From positions 124,001-188,000 of the forward strand of contig NZ_BOOF01000006.1 of NCBI RefSeq assembly GCF_016863095.1: 64,000 nucleotides of DNA, in the 5' to 3' direction. A program made the position numbers and the translations under genes. Positions within the stretch are counted from its first letter, which is position 1, and every line of letters starts with the position of its first letter. A model generated the notes under the pieces. It was not told where the DNA came from and ran no database searches. It worked only from the letters and a program-made list of their open reading frames with translations. Below, in pieces: positions 1-8,499 of the stretch. The DNA comes from Microbispora siamensis (GTDB taxonomy: Bacteria > Actinomycetota > Actinomycetes > Streptosporangiales > Streptosporangiaceae).

Positions 1-7
1 CCGCCGG

Positions 8-370
8 GTGCTGATCGTCGTCGACCCCTCCTCGGCTCAGCCCCTGGCCGACCAGGTGGCGGCCTCGGTGCGCGCGGCGGTCGCCAGGGGCGCGGCGGTC
101 CCCGGCGACAAGCTGCCCTCGGCACGGGCCGTCGCCGCGGCGCTCGGCATCAACCTGCACACCGTGCTTCGCGGCTACCAGCAACTGCGCGACGAGGGCC
201 TGGTCGAGCTGCGCAGGGGGCGCGCGGCGACGATCACAGAGCTCGCCGCCGAGGGCGGCCGCCTGCGCCTGCGCGAGGCCGCCGAGGAGTTCGCCGGCGC
301 CGTACGGCACCTCGGGGCCTCCGAGGAGGAGGCCCTCGACGCGGTCCGCAGAGCTCTGGGTCGCGTCTGA
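8..370 (+). CDS. GntR family regulator, short YhcF type
   Basis: A 120-residue DNA-binding protein. The N-terminal winged helix (about residues 10-75) carries the GntR hallmarks: GDKLPSARAVAAALGINLHT for the recognition helix region, then the wing. After it there is only a short helical tail, with no ligand-binding FadR/HutC/MocR domain. The length matches the YhcF/YtrA class, whose members usually repress a neighbouring ABC transporter or membrane protein operon. The GTG start at position 8 fits the family's N-terminus (MLIVVDP...). Its ribosome binding site lies outside the window and the frame stays open to the edge, so a slightly longer protein is possible. The partner gene would be expected upstream or just outside the window. 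Confidence 0.85.
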   Translation: MLIVVDPSSAQPLADQVAASVRAAVARGAAVPGDKLPSARAVAAALGINLHTVLRGYQQLRDEGLVELRRGRAATITELAAEGGRLRLREAAEEFAGAVRHLGASEEEALDAVRRALGRV

Positions 371-387
371 CGGCGTCCCCGACGCCG
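371..387. terminator. hairpin between convergent genes
   Basis: A perfect 7-bp inverted repeat (CGGCGTC / GACGCCG) with a 3-base loop begins right after the GntR stop codon and lies before the end of the convergent DUF916-like gene. There is no T-tract, so it is a candidate bidirectional terminator only. Confidence 0.45.
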
Positions 388-401
388 GGAGGCCGGTTCG
401 G

Positions 402-1424
402 TCAGGCGGCTTCGCCGTCCAGGGGGCGGCGGCGGAACCGGCGCAGGTTCACGACCAGGAGGGCCGCGGCGGCGACGGCCGCCACGGCGCAGGCGGCGAG
501 GACCGGCACGCTGGGGCCGTCCTCCGCCGCCGCCCGTTCTCCGGCCGCCGGGAAGGTGATCGTCCCGGTGGCCGTACGGCTGACGCGGCCGCTGCGCAGG
601 GTGAGCCGGAACTTCCAGGGCCCGGCGGGCAGGTCGTCGCCCAGCAACACGGTCACCTGACCGTGGCCGCCGGGAGGCAGCGTGGTGGCGCGGGTGCTGC
701 GGAACGGCCCGGCGCTGAGCGCGCTCGGTCCCTCCGACAGCCGCACCTCGCCCTCCAGGTCGACGGCGCGCTCCCCCGTGTTGCCGACCTCGGCCACCAG
801 GCGCGGCCGCCCGTCGTCGGTGCGCCCGGCGGCCACCTCGCCGATCCGGAAGCTCGTCGGCGGTTCGCCGCCCGGGCCCACGTCAAGGTAGGTGCGGACG
901 CCCACCCGGTTGACGAGCGCGACGTTGCCCGACGGGCCGGGCGAGGCCGAGGCGATCTCCGCCCAGATGACGGCGTAGCGCTCGCCCTTGGAAGCCGTGG
1001 GCGGCACCGCGACGGTGGCCGTCACCGGGACGCGGCCGTGCGGCGGCAGGTCCACCGCCGTCCGGTCGAGCGTGATCCAGGAGGTCAGCTCGTTGGCGGT
1101 ACGCGCGGGGGCGAACGTGAAGCCCTCGTCGCCGACCCGGGCCGCGGCGGGATACACGTTCACGTGCTGCCGTCGCGGCGAGGTGCTGAAGACCTCGAGA
1201 CGCCGGGTGAAGGTGGTGCCGGGATTCACGTGGTCGACGATGAACGCGTGCGAGCGCGGATCGTCCAGGCGGTTCTCGGGGATCTCCAGCAGCCGGATGC
1301 CGAACCTCTCCGGGCGGCGCCGCTGCGCGTCGCCTGCGGCCGCCGACGGCGCGGCGGCCATCACCTGCAGCACGATCGCGAGCAGGCCGGAGGCGACGAC
1401 CCTGCGGGCTGAACGGTCAGGCAA
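402..1424 (-). CDS. DUF916-like secreted, membrane-anchored protein (WxL-interacting type)
   Basis: A 340-residue envelope protein. There is a signal peptide at about 1-30 (ending PSAAA). One or two immunoglobulin-like beta domains follow (about 40-180 and 185-290), starting FGIRLLEIPENR and containing the conserved PGTTFTRRLEV stretch and SKGERYAVIWAEI. A single membrane helix lies at about 304-326, followed by basic RRFRRRP, so the bulk should be outside the cell and the tail inside. The pattern resembles DUF916, the peptidoglycan-binding domain of the partners of WxL proteins in Firmicutes. The TTG start overlaps the end of the upstream WxL-like gene by 8 bases, which implies translational coupling and a shared complex. 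No enzymatic motif is visible. The family assignment is by pattern and was not searched. Confidence 0.7.
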   Translation of the reverse strand: MPDRSARRVVASGLLAIVLQVMAAAPSAAAGDAQRRRPERFGIRLLEIPENRLDDPRSHAFIVDHVNPGTTFTRRLEVFSTSPRRQHVNVYPAAARVGDEGFTFAPARTANELTSWITLDRTAVDLPPHGRVPVTATVAVPPTASKGERYAVIWAEIASASPGPSGNVALVNRVGVRTYLDVGPGGEPPTSFRIGEVAAGRTDDGRPRLVAEVGNTGERAVDLEGEVRLSEGPSALSAGPFRSTRATTLPPGGHGQVTVLLGDDLPAGPWKFRLTLRSGRVSRTATGTITFPAAGERAAAEDGPSVPVLAACAVAAVAAAALLVVNLRRFRRRPLDGEAA

Positions 1425-2016
1425 CGGAGTGGTTCACCGTGCCGGTGTAGGTGCCCGCCACGGCCTGGGCGGGGACGTTGACGACGATGGTCGGGTCCCA
1501 GGTGGCGGAGTTGTCGCCGGAGCCGCTCGTCTTGCTGAACGCGGTGCGCGACACGTTCAGCGACTGGGCGTCCGCGGCGGTCGCCTGTCCCGGACTGAAG
1601 TTGGCGGCGGTACCGCCGGTGTACGTCCCAGTGCCGGACCAGTAGAGGACCGCGGTGTTGGGCACGGTCTCGGCGGGGGTGCCGCCGCCGGTGGTGAAGC
1701 CCCCCGCGGCAGCGGACACCGTGGCCACCCACGTCGCGGTGAGCGCGGCGCGCTGGTCGGACACCGTGACCGGACCCAGCGCGCCGCTGATCTGGCCTCC
1801 CGGCGCGCCGCTGCCGATGTTCACGGGACCGTCGGGCACGTTGATCGTCAGGCCGTCGGGGGCGTTGACGGTGAAGGTGACCGTCGTGGGGCAGGTGGTC
1901 GACGCCGGGCAGGTGGCCGCTCCGGCGGGCGACGCCGTCGACACGAACGTAAGCGCCGCTACCAGCGCCAGTCCTGCGACACCCGCCGACGGCGCGGCGA
2001 CACTCCTCTTGCCCAT
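1417..2016 (-). CDS. small secreted WxL-like surface protein A
   Basis: A 199-residue exported protein. The ATG at 2016 is chosen because GGAGGAGAT precedes it, and because residues 1-35 then form a clean signal peptide ending near ASPAGA-A. The mature part is Thr/Gly/Ala-rich beta structure with no membrane anchor. It contains LGPVTVSD, WVATVSA, FTTGGGTP, SATWDPTIVVNVP and the end AGTYTGTVNHSVA. In WxL domains the closing strand is typically TGTxTWxL; here the W-x-L position reads H-S-V. It overlaps the DUF916-like gene downstream and faces a paralogue (2291-2881), so the three probably form one surface assembly. Function beyond envelope location is unknown. Confidence 0.72.
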   Translation of the reverse strand: MGKRSVAAPSAGVAGLALVAALTFVSTASPAGAATCPASTTCPTTVTFTVNAPDGLTINVPDGPVNIGSGAPGGQISGALGPVTVSDQRAALTATWVATVSAAAGGFTTGGGTPAETVPNTAVLYWSGTGTYTGGTAANFSPGQATAADAQSLNVSRTAFSKTSGSGDNSATWDPTIVVNVPAQAVAGTYTGTVNHSVA

Positions 2017-2290
2017 CTGCCGATCTCCTCCGTCGTTGCGAGGCCCCGTCCGGGCCGCGGTCGGTGACATCCTGGCCGGTCCGGGGCGTACGGCAGGGTT
2101 CTTCCGCCGGTGTCTGGAGACCCTTTGTGATCAGATGACGACCGGCGGAGACGCGCGGCCCGATGTCCACGGTTACGGCTGATCTCGGCGTGGCGACGAC
2201 CGGGACGCCTCTTCGGCGCCCTAACCTGCCGTGGGTCGTTCACAGGCGCGCGGCGGCGGAACGACGGCACGGCGACGAGGAAGGCCACAC

Positions 2291-2881
2291 ATGCGGCGGT
2301 TCGGTGCGATCGTGACGGCGGCGCTGGCCGCGTCGATCGCTGCGCCGGCCGTGCTGCCCGCCACCTCGTGCCTCGCTCGGGTCGAGGCTGCCGCGGGCGA
2401 CGACGCCCGGGGAGACAGGACCGGCTCGGGAAGGGCACTGGTCCCCCTGCGGGCCGACCCGCTGACGATCACCGTGCCCGGCTCGGTGAACCTCGGCAGC
2501 GGCGCACGAGGCGGCACGATCAGCGCCTCAATGGGCACGGTGACCGTGTCCGACTCCAGGGGAGGAATCCCTTCCTGGACGGCGACGGTGTCCGCCACGA
2601 ACTTCACCACCGGCAGCGGCACACCCACGCAGACGATCACGACGGCGAACGTCTTCTACTGGTCGGGGCCGGTCACCGCGTCGTCCGGCGTGGGCACCCG
2701 CAACCCGGGTCAGCCCACCGCGGCCAACCGGGTGGCCCTCGCCTCGCCGGTCACCGCGTTCAGCGGGCGCAAGCAGGCGACGCCGATGTCCACGAGCTGG
2801 CAGCCCACCCTGGTCATCACCATCCCGTCCAACGCCACCGCCGGTGTCTACACCGGGACCATCACCCACTCGGTCGCCTGA
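2291..2881 (+). CDS. small secreted WxL-like surface protein B
   Basis: A 196-residue paralogue of the protein at 1417-2016. The ATG at 2291 follows GAGGAAGG and gives a signal peptide of about 25-30 residues. The mature region shares block after block with its neighbour: LTITVPGSVNLGSG, GTISASMGTVTVSD, WTATVSATNFTTGSGTP, NVFYWSG, NPGQPTAANRVAL, TSWQPTLVITIP and AGVYTGTITHSVA. Again H-S-V stands where a WxL domain would have W-x-L. No membrane anchor or sortase signal is seen. The 274 bases between the two divergent genes must carry both promoters; I could not place them confidently. The product is likely exported and non-covalently held at the cell wall. Confidence 0.72.
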   Translation: MRRFGAIVTAALAASIAAPAVLPATSCLARVEAAAGDDARGDRTGSGRALVPLRADPLTITVPGSVNLGSGARGGTISASMGTVTVSDSRGGIPSWTATVSATNFTTGSGTPTQTITTANVFYWSGPVTASSGVGTRNPGQPTAANRVALASPVTAFSGRKQATPMSTSWQPTLVITIPSNATAGVYTGTITHSVA

Positions 2882-3023
2882 CCGATCCGTACAGGTCTCG
2901 TGACCCGCCACGGACGCGGCGGATCGGCGGCCGGCCAGGCGGGTCGGAAATAGTGAGGCCGCCGGCCCGGCGGCTCGGCTTCCGGCCCGGCTTCTCGTGT
3001 CGCTCCTCAGCCGAAGGGATGCC

Positions 3024-4154
3024 ATGCCACGCTTCTCACGACACCTCCGCCGCCCGCTCGCGGCGATGGCGCTGGCCCTGGCGACGGCCGCGCCCCTGTT
3101 CACCGGCCTGCCCGCCGACGCCGCAGGGCCGGGCGAGCGCCCGAAGCCGCCGCCGCCGTGGGTGCGGATCTGCCAGAAGCTGAAGCGGATGCCGGAGCAC
3201 CGGCACATGCGGTGTCCCGTCCACCCACCGCGCCCGCTCGTCGGGTCGTCCGGCTCCGGCCACGCGGCACGGGTCCCCACGGTCTCGGAGATGGACACCC
3301 CGACCCCTACGTCCGGCCCCATCGGCATCACCTCGGGTCCCGACGGAGCGCTGTGGTTCACCGAGAACTACGCCGGCAACATCGGACGCGTCACCACCGG
3401 CGGCGACTTCACCGAATACGCCGTGCCGACCGACGACGCCGAGCCCGGGCACATCACCACCGGGCCGGACGGCGCCCTGTGGTTCACGGAGGCGACCGGC
3501 GACAAGATCGGGCGGATCACCACCTCCGGTGTCGTCACCGAGTACGCGCTGCCCGACGCGGGGTCCTACCCCTGGGGCATCACCGCGGGCCCCGACGGCG
3601 CCCTGTGGTTCGTCGAGACGATCGGCAACAAGGTCGGCCGGATCACCACCTCGGGGACCATCACGGAGTACGCCCTGCCGACCGCCGACGCCTACCCGAT
3701 GCGGATCACGTCCGGTCCCGACGGCAACCTGTGGTTCACCGAATCGTTCGCCGGCAAGATCGGCCAGATCACCCCGGACGGGGACATCACCGAGTTCGCC
3801 ATCCCCTCCTCAGGGGCGACGCCCATAGGGATCACCACCGGGCCCGACGGCAACCTGTGGTACTCCGACGCCAACGGGAAGGTCGGCTCCGTCACCACGG
3901 ACGGCGACTTCACCGAGTACTCACTCGACGACTCCAACGCCTTCCCCTGGGGCATCACCAGCGGTTCCGACGGCAGGCTGTGGGTGACCGAGCAACTCGG
4001 CAACGCCGCGGCCAGCGTCACCACCTCGGGAATCATCATCGAGTACAACATGCCGACCACCCTCGCCGGGCCCTTCGACATCACCAGCGGGCCCGACGAC
4101 AACGTCTGGCTCACCGAGAACTACGTCGGCCAGATCGCGAAGATCACCCTTTGA
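3024..4154 (+). CDS. secreted seven-bladed Vgb-type beta-propeller
   Basis: A 376-residue protein with an N-terminal signal peptide (about 1-33), a Pro/Lys-rich linker (about 35-85), and seven repeats of about 41 residues. Each repeat carries P-x-x-IT-x-GPDG-xLWFTE and G-x-IGRITTxG-xITEY, the repeat of virginiamycin B lyase (Vgb). The ATG at 3024 follows AAGGG with good spacing. In Vgb the catalytic residues (as I recall H228, E268, H270) lie directly after the repeat proline of blades 6 and 7. Here these positions read FPWGIT and GPFDIT, with no His or Glu. Lyase activity is therefore doubtful; a carbohydrate- or protein-binding surface role is more likely. A strong hairpin follows the gene. 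Confidence 0.8.
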   Translation: MPRFSRHLRRPLAAMALALATAAPLFTGLPADAAGPGERPKPPPPWVRICQKLKRMPEHRHMRCPVHPPRPLVGSSGSGHAARVPTVSEMDTPTPTSGPIGITSGPDGALWFTENYAGNIGRVTTGGDFTEYAVPTDDAEPGHITTGPDGALWFTEATGDKIGRITTSGVVTEYALPDAGSYPWGITAGPDGALWFVETIGNKVGRITTSGTITEYALPTADAYPMRITSGPDGNLWFTESFAGKIGQITPDGDITEFAIPSSGATPIGITTGPDGNLWYSDANGKVGSVTTDGDFTEYSLDDSNAFPWGITSGSDGRLWVTEQLGNAAASVTTSGIIIEYNMPTTLAGPFDITSGPDDNVWLTENYVGQIAKITL

Positions 4155-4175
4155 AACCGGCGGCAGGCGGCGACA

Positions 4176-4206
4176 GGCACTCCCGGGTGCGGCACCCGGG
4201 AGTGCC
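4176..4206. terminator. strong bidirectional hairpin
   Basis: A perfect 14-bp stem (GGCACTCCCGGGTG / CACCCGGGAGTGCC) with a 3-base loop lies between the convergent propeller gene and hom. It can act on both strands. T-tracts are weak, as usual for actinomycetes. Confidence 0.8.
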
Positions 4207-4229
4207 TTCGATGTCGGACAAAGCCGCCG

Positions 4230-5537
4230 TCAGGGCGTGTCGTCGCCCTCGACCCGCATGACGCTCGCGACCGCGCGGACGATGTTCAGGTCGCGCAGGT
4301 CCTTTATCGTGCCCGACAGGGCGGCGTCGCTGGCCCGGTGGGTCACCAGCACGAGCTGGGCGTCGTCGCCGCGGCCCTCCTGTCGCACTGTCTGGATCGA
4401 CACGTCGTGGCCGGCGAAGATCTCGGCCACCCGGGCGAGCACGCCGGGCTTGTCCGCCACGTCCAGCGACACGTGGTAGCGGGTGACGCTGTCGCCCATC
4501 GGGTGGACCTTGAGGTCGGCGTACGTCGACTCCTCCGGCCCGCGGGTGCCGGCGAGGCGGTTGCGCGCCACGGCGACGATGTCGCCCAGCACGGCGCTGG
4601 CGGTGGGCGCGCCGCCCGCGCCCGCGCCGTAGAACATTAGCCGCCCGGCCGACTCGGCCTCCACGAAGACGGCGTTGTACGCCTCGCGCACCCCGGCCAG
4701 CGGGTGCGACCTCGGGATCATGGCGGGGTGCACCCGGACCCCGACGGACCGGCCGTCGTCGGAGCGGGCGCAGATGGCCAGCAGCTTGATGACGTACCCC
4801 ATGCCCTTGGCCGAGGCTACGTCGGCCGCGGTGATCTCCGTGATGCCCTCGCGGTGCACGTCGGCGGCCGTCACCCGGCTGTGGAAGGCGATGCCGGCCA
4901 GGATCGCCGCCTTGGCCGCGGCGTCGAAGCCTTCGACGTCGGCCGTGGGGTCCGCCTCCGCGTACCCGAGCGCCTGGGCCTCCTCCAGGGCGTCGTTGAA
5001 CGAGGCGCCGGTGGAGTCCATCTTGTCGAGGATGTAGTTGGTGGTGCCGTTGACGATGCCCAGCACGCGGCGCACCCGGTCGCCGGCCAGCGACTCGCGC
5101 AGCGGGCGCAGCAGCGGGATCGCCCCGGCGACGCTCGCCTCGAAGTACAGGTCGGCGCCGTTCTCGCGGGCGGCCCGGTGGATCGTCGCGCCGTCCTCGG
5201 CCAGCAGCGCCTTGTTGGCGCTCACCACGGACTTGCCGTGCGCCATGGCGGCGAGGATCAGCGACCTGGCGGGCTCGATGCCGCCGATCACCTCGACGAC
5301 GATGTCCACGTCGTCACGGGTGACCAGGGCCTCCGCGTCGGTCGTGAGCAGGGCGGGGTCCACATCGGCGTCCCGCTTGCGCCCCAGCCTGCGCACGGCG
5401 ACGCCGGCCAGCTCGAGCGGGGCGCCGACACGGGCGGCCAGGTCGTCGGCCTGTTCGCGGAGCAAACGCACGACCTGCGACCCGACGACACCGCAGCCCA
5501 GCAGCGCGACCCTGAGCGCCGGTTTGGCTTTACTCAC
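4230..5537 (-). CDS. hom: homoserine dehydrogenase
   Basis: 435 residues. It reduces aspartate-semialdehyde to homoserine, the branch point to threonine, methionine and isoleucine. The N-terminal Rossmann fold shows GCGVVGS at residues 14-20. The catalytic domain has the family signatures NKALLA, ASVAGAIPLLRPL, GIVNGTTNYIL and EAQALGYAEADPTADVEGFDAAAKAAIL. A C-terminal ACT domain (about 352-430, starting RYHVSLDVADKPGVLARVAEIF) suggests feedback control by threonine, as in the Gram-positive long form. It starts 42 bases after lysA and is probably cotranscribed with it. A terminator hairpin follows, so thrC and thrB, which usually come next in actinomycetes, are not adjacent here. Confidence 0.97.
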   Translation of the reverse strand: MSKAKPALRVALLGCGVVGSQVVRLLREQADDLAARVGAPLELAGVAVRRLGRKRDADVDPALLTTDAEALVTRDDVDIVVEVIGGIEPARSLILAAMAHGKSVVSANKALLAEDGATIHRAARENGADLYFEASVAGAIPLLRPLRESLAGDRVRRVLGIVNGTTNYILDKMDSTGASFNDALEEAQALGYAEADPTADVEGFDAAAKAAILAGIAFHSRVTAADVHREGITEITAADVASAKGMGYVIKLLAICARSDDGRSVGVRVHPAMIPRSHPLAGVREAYNAVFVEAESAGRLMFYGAGAGGAPTASAVLGDIVAVARNRLAGTRGPEESTYADLKVHPMGDSVTRYHVSLDVADKPGVLARVAEIFAGHDVSIQTVRQEGRGDDAQLVLVTHRASDAALSGTIKDLRDLNIVRAVASVMRVEGDDTP

Positions 5538-5579
5538 GACCCCTCCTCGCTTCGCCGCCGGACTGTCCGGGACGGCCGC

Positions 5580-6986
5580 TCACAGCTGCCCCCTGAGCAG
5601 GTCGTCCTCGGTCTCTCTGCGGATGATGACCCGCGCCTGGCCGTTGGACACCGCGACGACGGCGGGCTTGGGCAGATAGTTGTAGTTGTTGGCCAGCGAC
5701 CGGCAGTAGGCGCCGGTGCCGGCGACGGCGATCAGGTCGCCGGGGGCCAGGTCGCCCGGCAGGTACAGGTCGCGCACGACCATGTCGCCGCTCTCACAGT
5801 GCTTGCCGACCAGGCGTGACAGCATCGGCGCCGCCTGGCTCACGCGGGAGGCGAGCACGGCCGTGTACTCGGCGCCGTAGAGGGCGGTGCGGATGTTGTC
5901 GCTCATGCCGCCGTCGACGCTCACGTAGGTGCGCAGACCCTCCACGTCCTTGACCGTACCGGCCTCGTACAGGGTCACGCCGGACACTCCGGCGATCGAG
6001 CGGCCCGGCTCGACCGTGAGGCGCGGCACCGGCAGTCCGGCCGACTCGCACACCTTCGTGACGATCTCCCGCAGGCCGTCCGCGATGACCTTGACGTCCA
6101 GGGTCTCGTCGCCCACGACGTACGGAATGCCGTATCCGCCGCCGAGGTCCAGCTCGGGGAGCACGACGTCGTGCTCCTCCTTGATCTCGACCAGCAGCCG
6201 GGCCAGGCGGCGGGCCGCGACCTCGAAACCGCCGGTGTCGGTGATCTGCGACCCGATGTGGGAGTGCAGGCCGACCAGTTCGAGCTGCGGCAGCGCGAGG
6301 ATGCGCCGCACCGCCTCGGCGGCGGCGCCGCTGCTCAGCGACAGGCCGAACTTCTGGTCGTCGTGAGCGGTCGCGATGAACTCGTGGGTGTGCGCCTCGA
6401 CGCCCACGGTCACCCGGATCATCACCTTCGGCCGCACGCCGTGCTCGTCGGCGAGGAAGCCGAGGCGGGCGATCTCCTCGAACGAGTCGACCACGATGTG
6501 GCCCACGCCGACCTGGACGGCCTTCTCCAGCTCGGCGAGCGACTTGTTGTTGCCGTGCAGCGTGATCCGCTCGGGCGGGAAGCCCACGCTGAGCGCCACG
6601 GCGAGCTCACCGGCGCTGCACACGTCGAGGCCGAGGCCCTCCTGGTCGATCCAGCGGGCGACCTCACGGCACAGGAACGCCTTGGCGGCGTAGTGGACCT
6701 CGCCGTCGTGGAAGGCGGACCGGTACTCACGGCAGCGTGAGCGGAAGTCCTCCTCGTCGATGACGTACAGAGGCGTGCCGAACTCCTTCGCCAGGTCACG
6801 CACGTCGATTCCGCCGATCGTGACGGCTCCGTCGGCCCGGCCGGACGTTCGCGGCCAGATGGCCGGTTCGAGCGCGTTGAGGTCGGCGGGCACCTGCCGC
6901 GGACGCTCCTCGGGGTGTCCGGCGGTCACGGCGACGATCGATGAAGCGGCGTGCAGGTCGCCGGCGGGGTGGGCGAATCGACTCAC
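5580..6986 (-). CDS. lysA: diaminopimelate decarboxylase
   Basis: 468 residues. It is a PLP enzyme that decarboxylates meso-diaminopimelate to lysine, the last lysine step. It is a fold-type III alanine-racemase-like barrel plus C-terminal beta domain. The PLP lysine is in YAAKAF (K102). [43 protein letters not shown] and [12 protein letters not shown] are all present, including the CESGD active-site cysteine motif. The GTG start at 6986 gives a somewhat extended N-terminus (about 30 residues before the conserved start), as in other actinomycetes. It lies between nrtL (128 bases upstream) and hom. The regulator, if any, is not visible; no lysine riboswitch fold was recognised in the 128-base gap. 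Confidence 0.97.
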   Translation of the reverse strand: MSRFAHPAGDLHAASSIVAVTAGHPEERPRQVPADLNALEPAIWPRTSGRADGAVTIGGIDVRDLAKEFGTPLYVIDEEDFRSRCREYRSAFHDGEVHYAAKAFLCREVARWIDQEGLGLDVCSAGELAVALSVGFPPERITLHGNNKSLAELEKAVQVGVGHIVVDSFEEIARLGFLADEHGVRPKVMIRVTVGVEAHTHEFIATAHDDQKFGLSLSSGAAAEAVRRILALPQLELVGLHSHIGSQITDTGGFEVAARRLARLLVEIKEEHDVVLPELDLGGGYGIPYVVGDETLDVKVIADGLREIVTKVCESAGLPVPRLTVEPGRSIAGVSGVTLYEAGTVKDVEGLRTYVSVDGGMSDNIRTALYGAEYTAVLASRVSQAAPMLSRLVGKHCESGDMVVRDLYLPGDLAPGDLIAVAGTGAYCRSLANNYNYLPKPAVVAVSNGQARVIIRRETEDDLLRGQL

Positions 6987-7114
6987 CCGAACGAGGCTAG
7001 CCGACCCTGCGATTCACTCGCGCCCGCTGTTCACCCTGCGAGACGGCCCGGACGGAAGATATTCAGATCCGCAGGTCATCGGCGACAGTACTTTCCGCCA
7101 TCCGCTGGTTTTGT

Positions 7115-7801
7115 TCAGATTTTGCCGGGCGGGGCGACACCCAGCTCCGCCAGTCCCTCGCCGAGCACCCGGCGCACCGCCTCCCCCATCCGCACCCGGG
7201 CCGCGTGGACCTCCGACGGCGGCTCGTCGCCCCTGGGGATCGGGGACGCGTGCTCAACGGCGGCGTGGTAGACCTCGGCCAGCCGTTCGAGGTACGCCGC
7301 CCATCCCGGATCGCGGCTGTCCCTCCTGCTCGGCAGTTCGGCCAGGACCCGCAGCACGGCCCGGTCGCACGGGCCGTCGAGGAGGCCGGACCGCGCCGCC
7401 GCGCCGGTCGGCACGCCGAGGTCGCGCGCCCACCGCTGTACGGCTCCCGCCCGCACGTACGCGTACCGCACGGCGAAACCGGGGTTGTCCCAGGTGCGCG
7501 GGAAATCGGGCCACGGCGCCGTGGAGCCCGTTCTCCGAGGGGGCGCGGCGAGCGGGGCGGCCAGGATGTCCTGGACGATCTCTCCCGGCGCGGCGATCTC
7601 GACGACCAGGAATCCGTTCGGCCGGACGTCCACGTGCCGCACCCCGGGCACTTCGCGTAGCCGTACGGCCAGCCGCTCCGCCGCCTCGGCCGGGGGCTCC
7701 GCCGTCCCCCGCAGCGCGGCGGTGGAGACGAACCGCGCCTCCCGCTCCCACGACCCCTGCGGCACGGGCGGCGCGCCGAGGACCTCACGCAGCGCCTCCA
7801 T
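7115..7801 (-). CDS. nrtL: ArgS-related anticodon-binding protein
   Basis: 228 residues. It lacks the HIGH/KMSKS catalytic core of arginyl-tRNA synthetase but keeps a helical C-terminal part resembling the DALR anticodon-binding domain (about 125-228, RAVLRVLAELPSRRD... RVRMGEAVRRVLGEGLAELG). The N-terminal part (about 1-75) resembles the ArgS Add-1 domain. Such stand-alone proteins are annotated as NrtL in actinomycetes and sit next to argS and lysA. Here lysA follows, but a TetR gene, not argS, is upstream. The ATG at 7801 lies 2 bases after the TetR stop codon; a GTG at 7807 overlapping that stop is an alternative. Translational coupling to TetR is likely. The biological role is unknown. 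Confidence 0.85.
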   Translation of the reverse strand: MEALREVLGAPPVPQGSWEREARFVSTAALRGTAEPPAEAAERLAVRLREVPGVRHVDVRPNGFLVVEIAAPGEIVQDILAAPLAAPPRRTGSTAPWPDFPRTWDNPGFAVRYAYVRAGAVQRWARDLGVPTGAAARSGLLDGPCDRAVLRVLAELPSRRDSRDPGWAAYLERLAEVYHAAVEHASPIPRGDEPPSEVHAARVRMGEAVRRVLGEGLAELGVAPPGKI

Positions 7802-7803
7802 GA

Positions 7804-8472
7804 TCACGGCGCGCCCGGGCCGTCCTTGGGCGCGGCGGTCAGCGTGAGGCACCCGGGGATCGCGGCGAACGCCTCCCGCAGGCACTCGGCCAGATCCGCG
7901 GCCCCGGGCTCGCCCGGCATGGACGTCCAGGACTCCAGAGCGGCGTGCCAGGCCGCGATGAGCATGTCGAGCACGAGTCTCGCCCGCAGGTCGTCCGCGC
8001 CGCCCAGATCGAAACGGCGGCGCAGGATCGCGAGCGCCTCACGGGTGGTGCGCTCGCAGAAGTGCAGGCCGTACGCCCCCACCGAGGGAATCCGCGCGGC
8101 CAGCCGCTCGCCGAGCCGGACCTGGCGCGCCCATCCGTCGTCGGTCATCCGTGCGACGGCGACGAGCAGGCAGTCCTGCGCCAGCGCGATGACGGGGCGC
8201 CCGGCGCCGGGCTCGCACCGCTCCAGTTCGTCGAGGAACGTCGCCCACATGTCCTGGGCGGGCGTCAGCGCGACGTCTTCCTTGCTGCCGAAGTTGCGGA
8301 AGAAGGTGCGCTTGGAGACCTCCACGGCCGCGCACAGGTCGTCGAGGGTCGTCGCCTCGAAACCCCGCTCGGTGAACAGTTCCAGGGCCGCGTCGACCAG
8401 CGCCCGGCGGGTGCGCAGCTTCTTGCGCTCACGCAGCGGGAGCTCGTCGGCCGGAACGGCGGTGGTGGTCAT
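7804..8472 (-). CDS. TetR family regulator
   Basis: 222 residues with the start at the ATG at 8472. The HTH domain is at about 14-62 (RRALVDAALELFTERGFEATTLDDLCAAVEVSKRTFFRNFGSKEDV), followed by a helical ligand-binding domain. It is divergent from the quinone oxidoreductase gene at 8588. Three similar 15-bp dyads lie in the 115-base gap, so it most likely represses that gene and itself. It runs into nrtL with almost no gap, which would place nrtL under the same promoter in addition to any promoter of its own. A longer frame back to 8589 exists but would read through all three operators and into the neighbouring gene, so it was not used. Confidence 0.9.
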   Translation of the reverse strand: MTTTAVPADELPLRERKKLRTRRALVDAALELFTERGFEATTLDDLCAAVEVSKRTFFRNFGSKEDVALTPAQDMWATFLDELERCEPGAGRPVIALAQDCLLVAVARMTDDGWARQVRLGERLAARIPSVGAYGLHFCERTTREALAILRRRFDLGGADDLRARLVLDMLIAAWHAALESWTSMPGEPGAADLAECLREAFAAIPGCLTLTAAPKDGPGAP

Positions 8473-8499
8473 CGCGGCCAGTCTAGCCTCGCCGCAAAG

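Noticed and set aside
3300-4150. Regular DNA repeats suggesting a CRISPR or tandem array
   Set aside because: The spacing of about 123 bases is the codon-level trace of seven propeller blades, and the repeats diverge freely at third positions.
6987-7114. Lysine riboswitch or T-box before lysA
   Set aside because: The 128-base gap is too short and shows no stem set resembling either; only scattered short complementarity.
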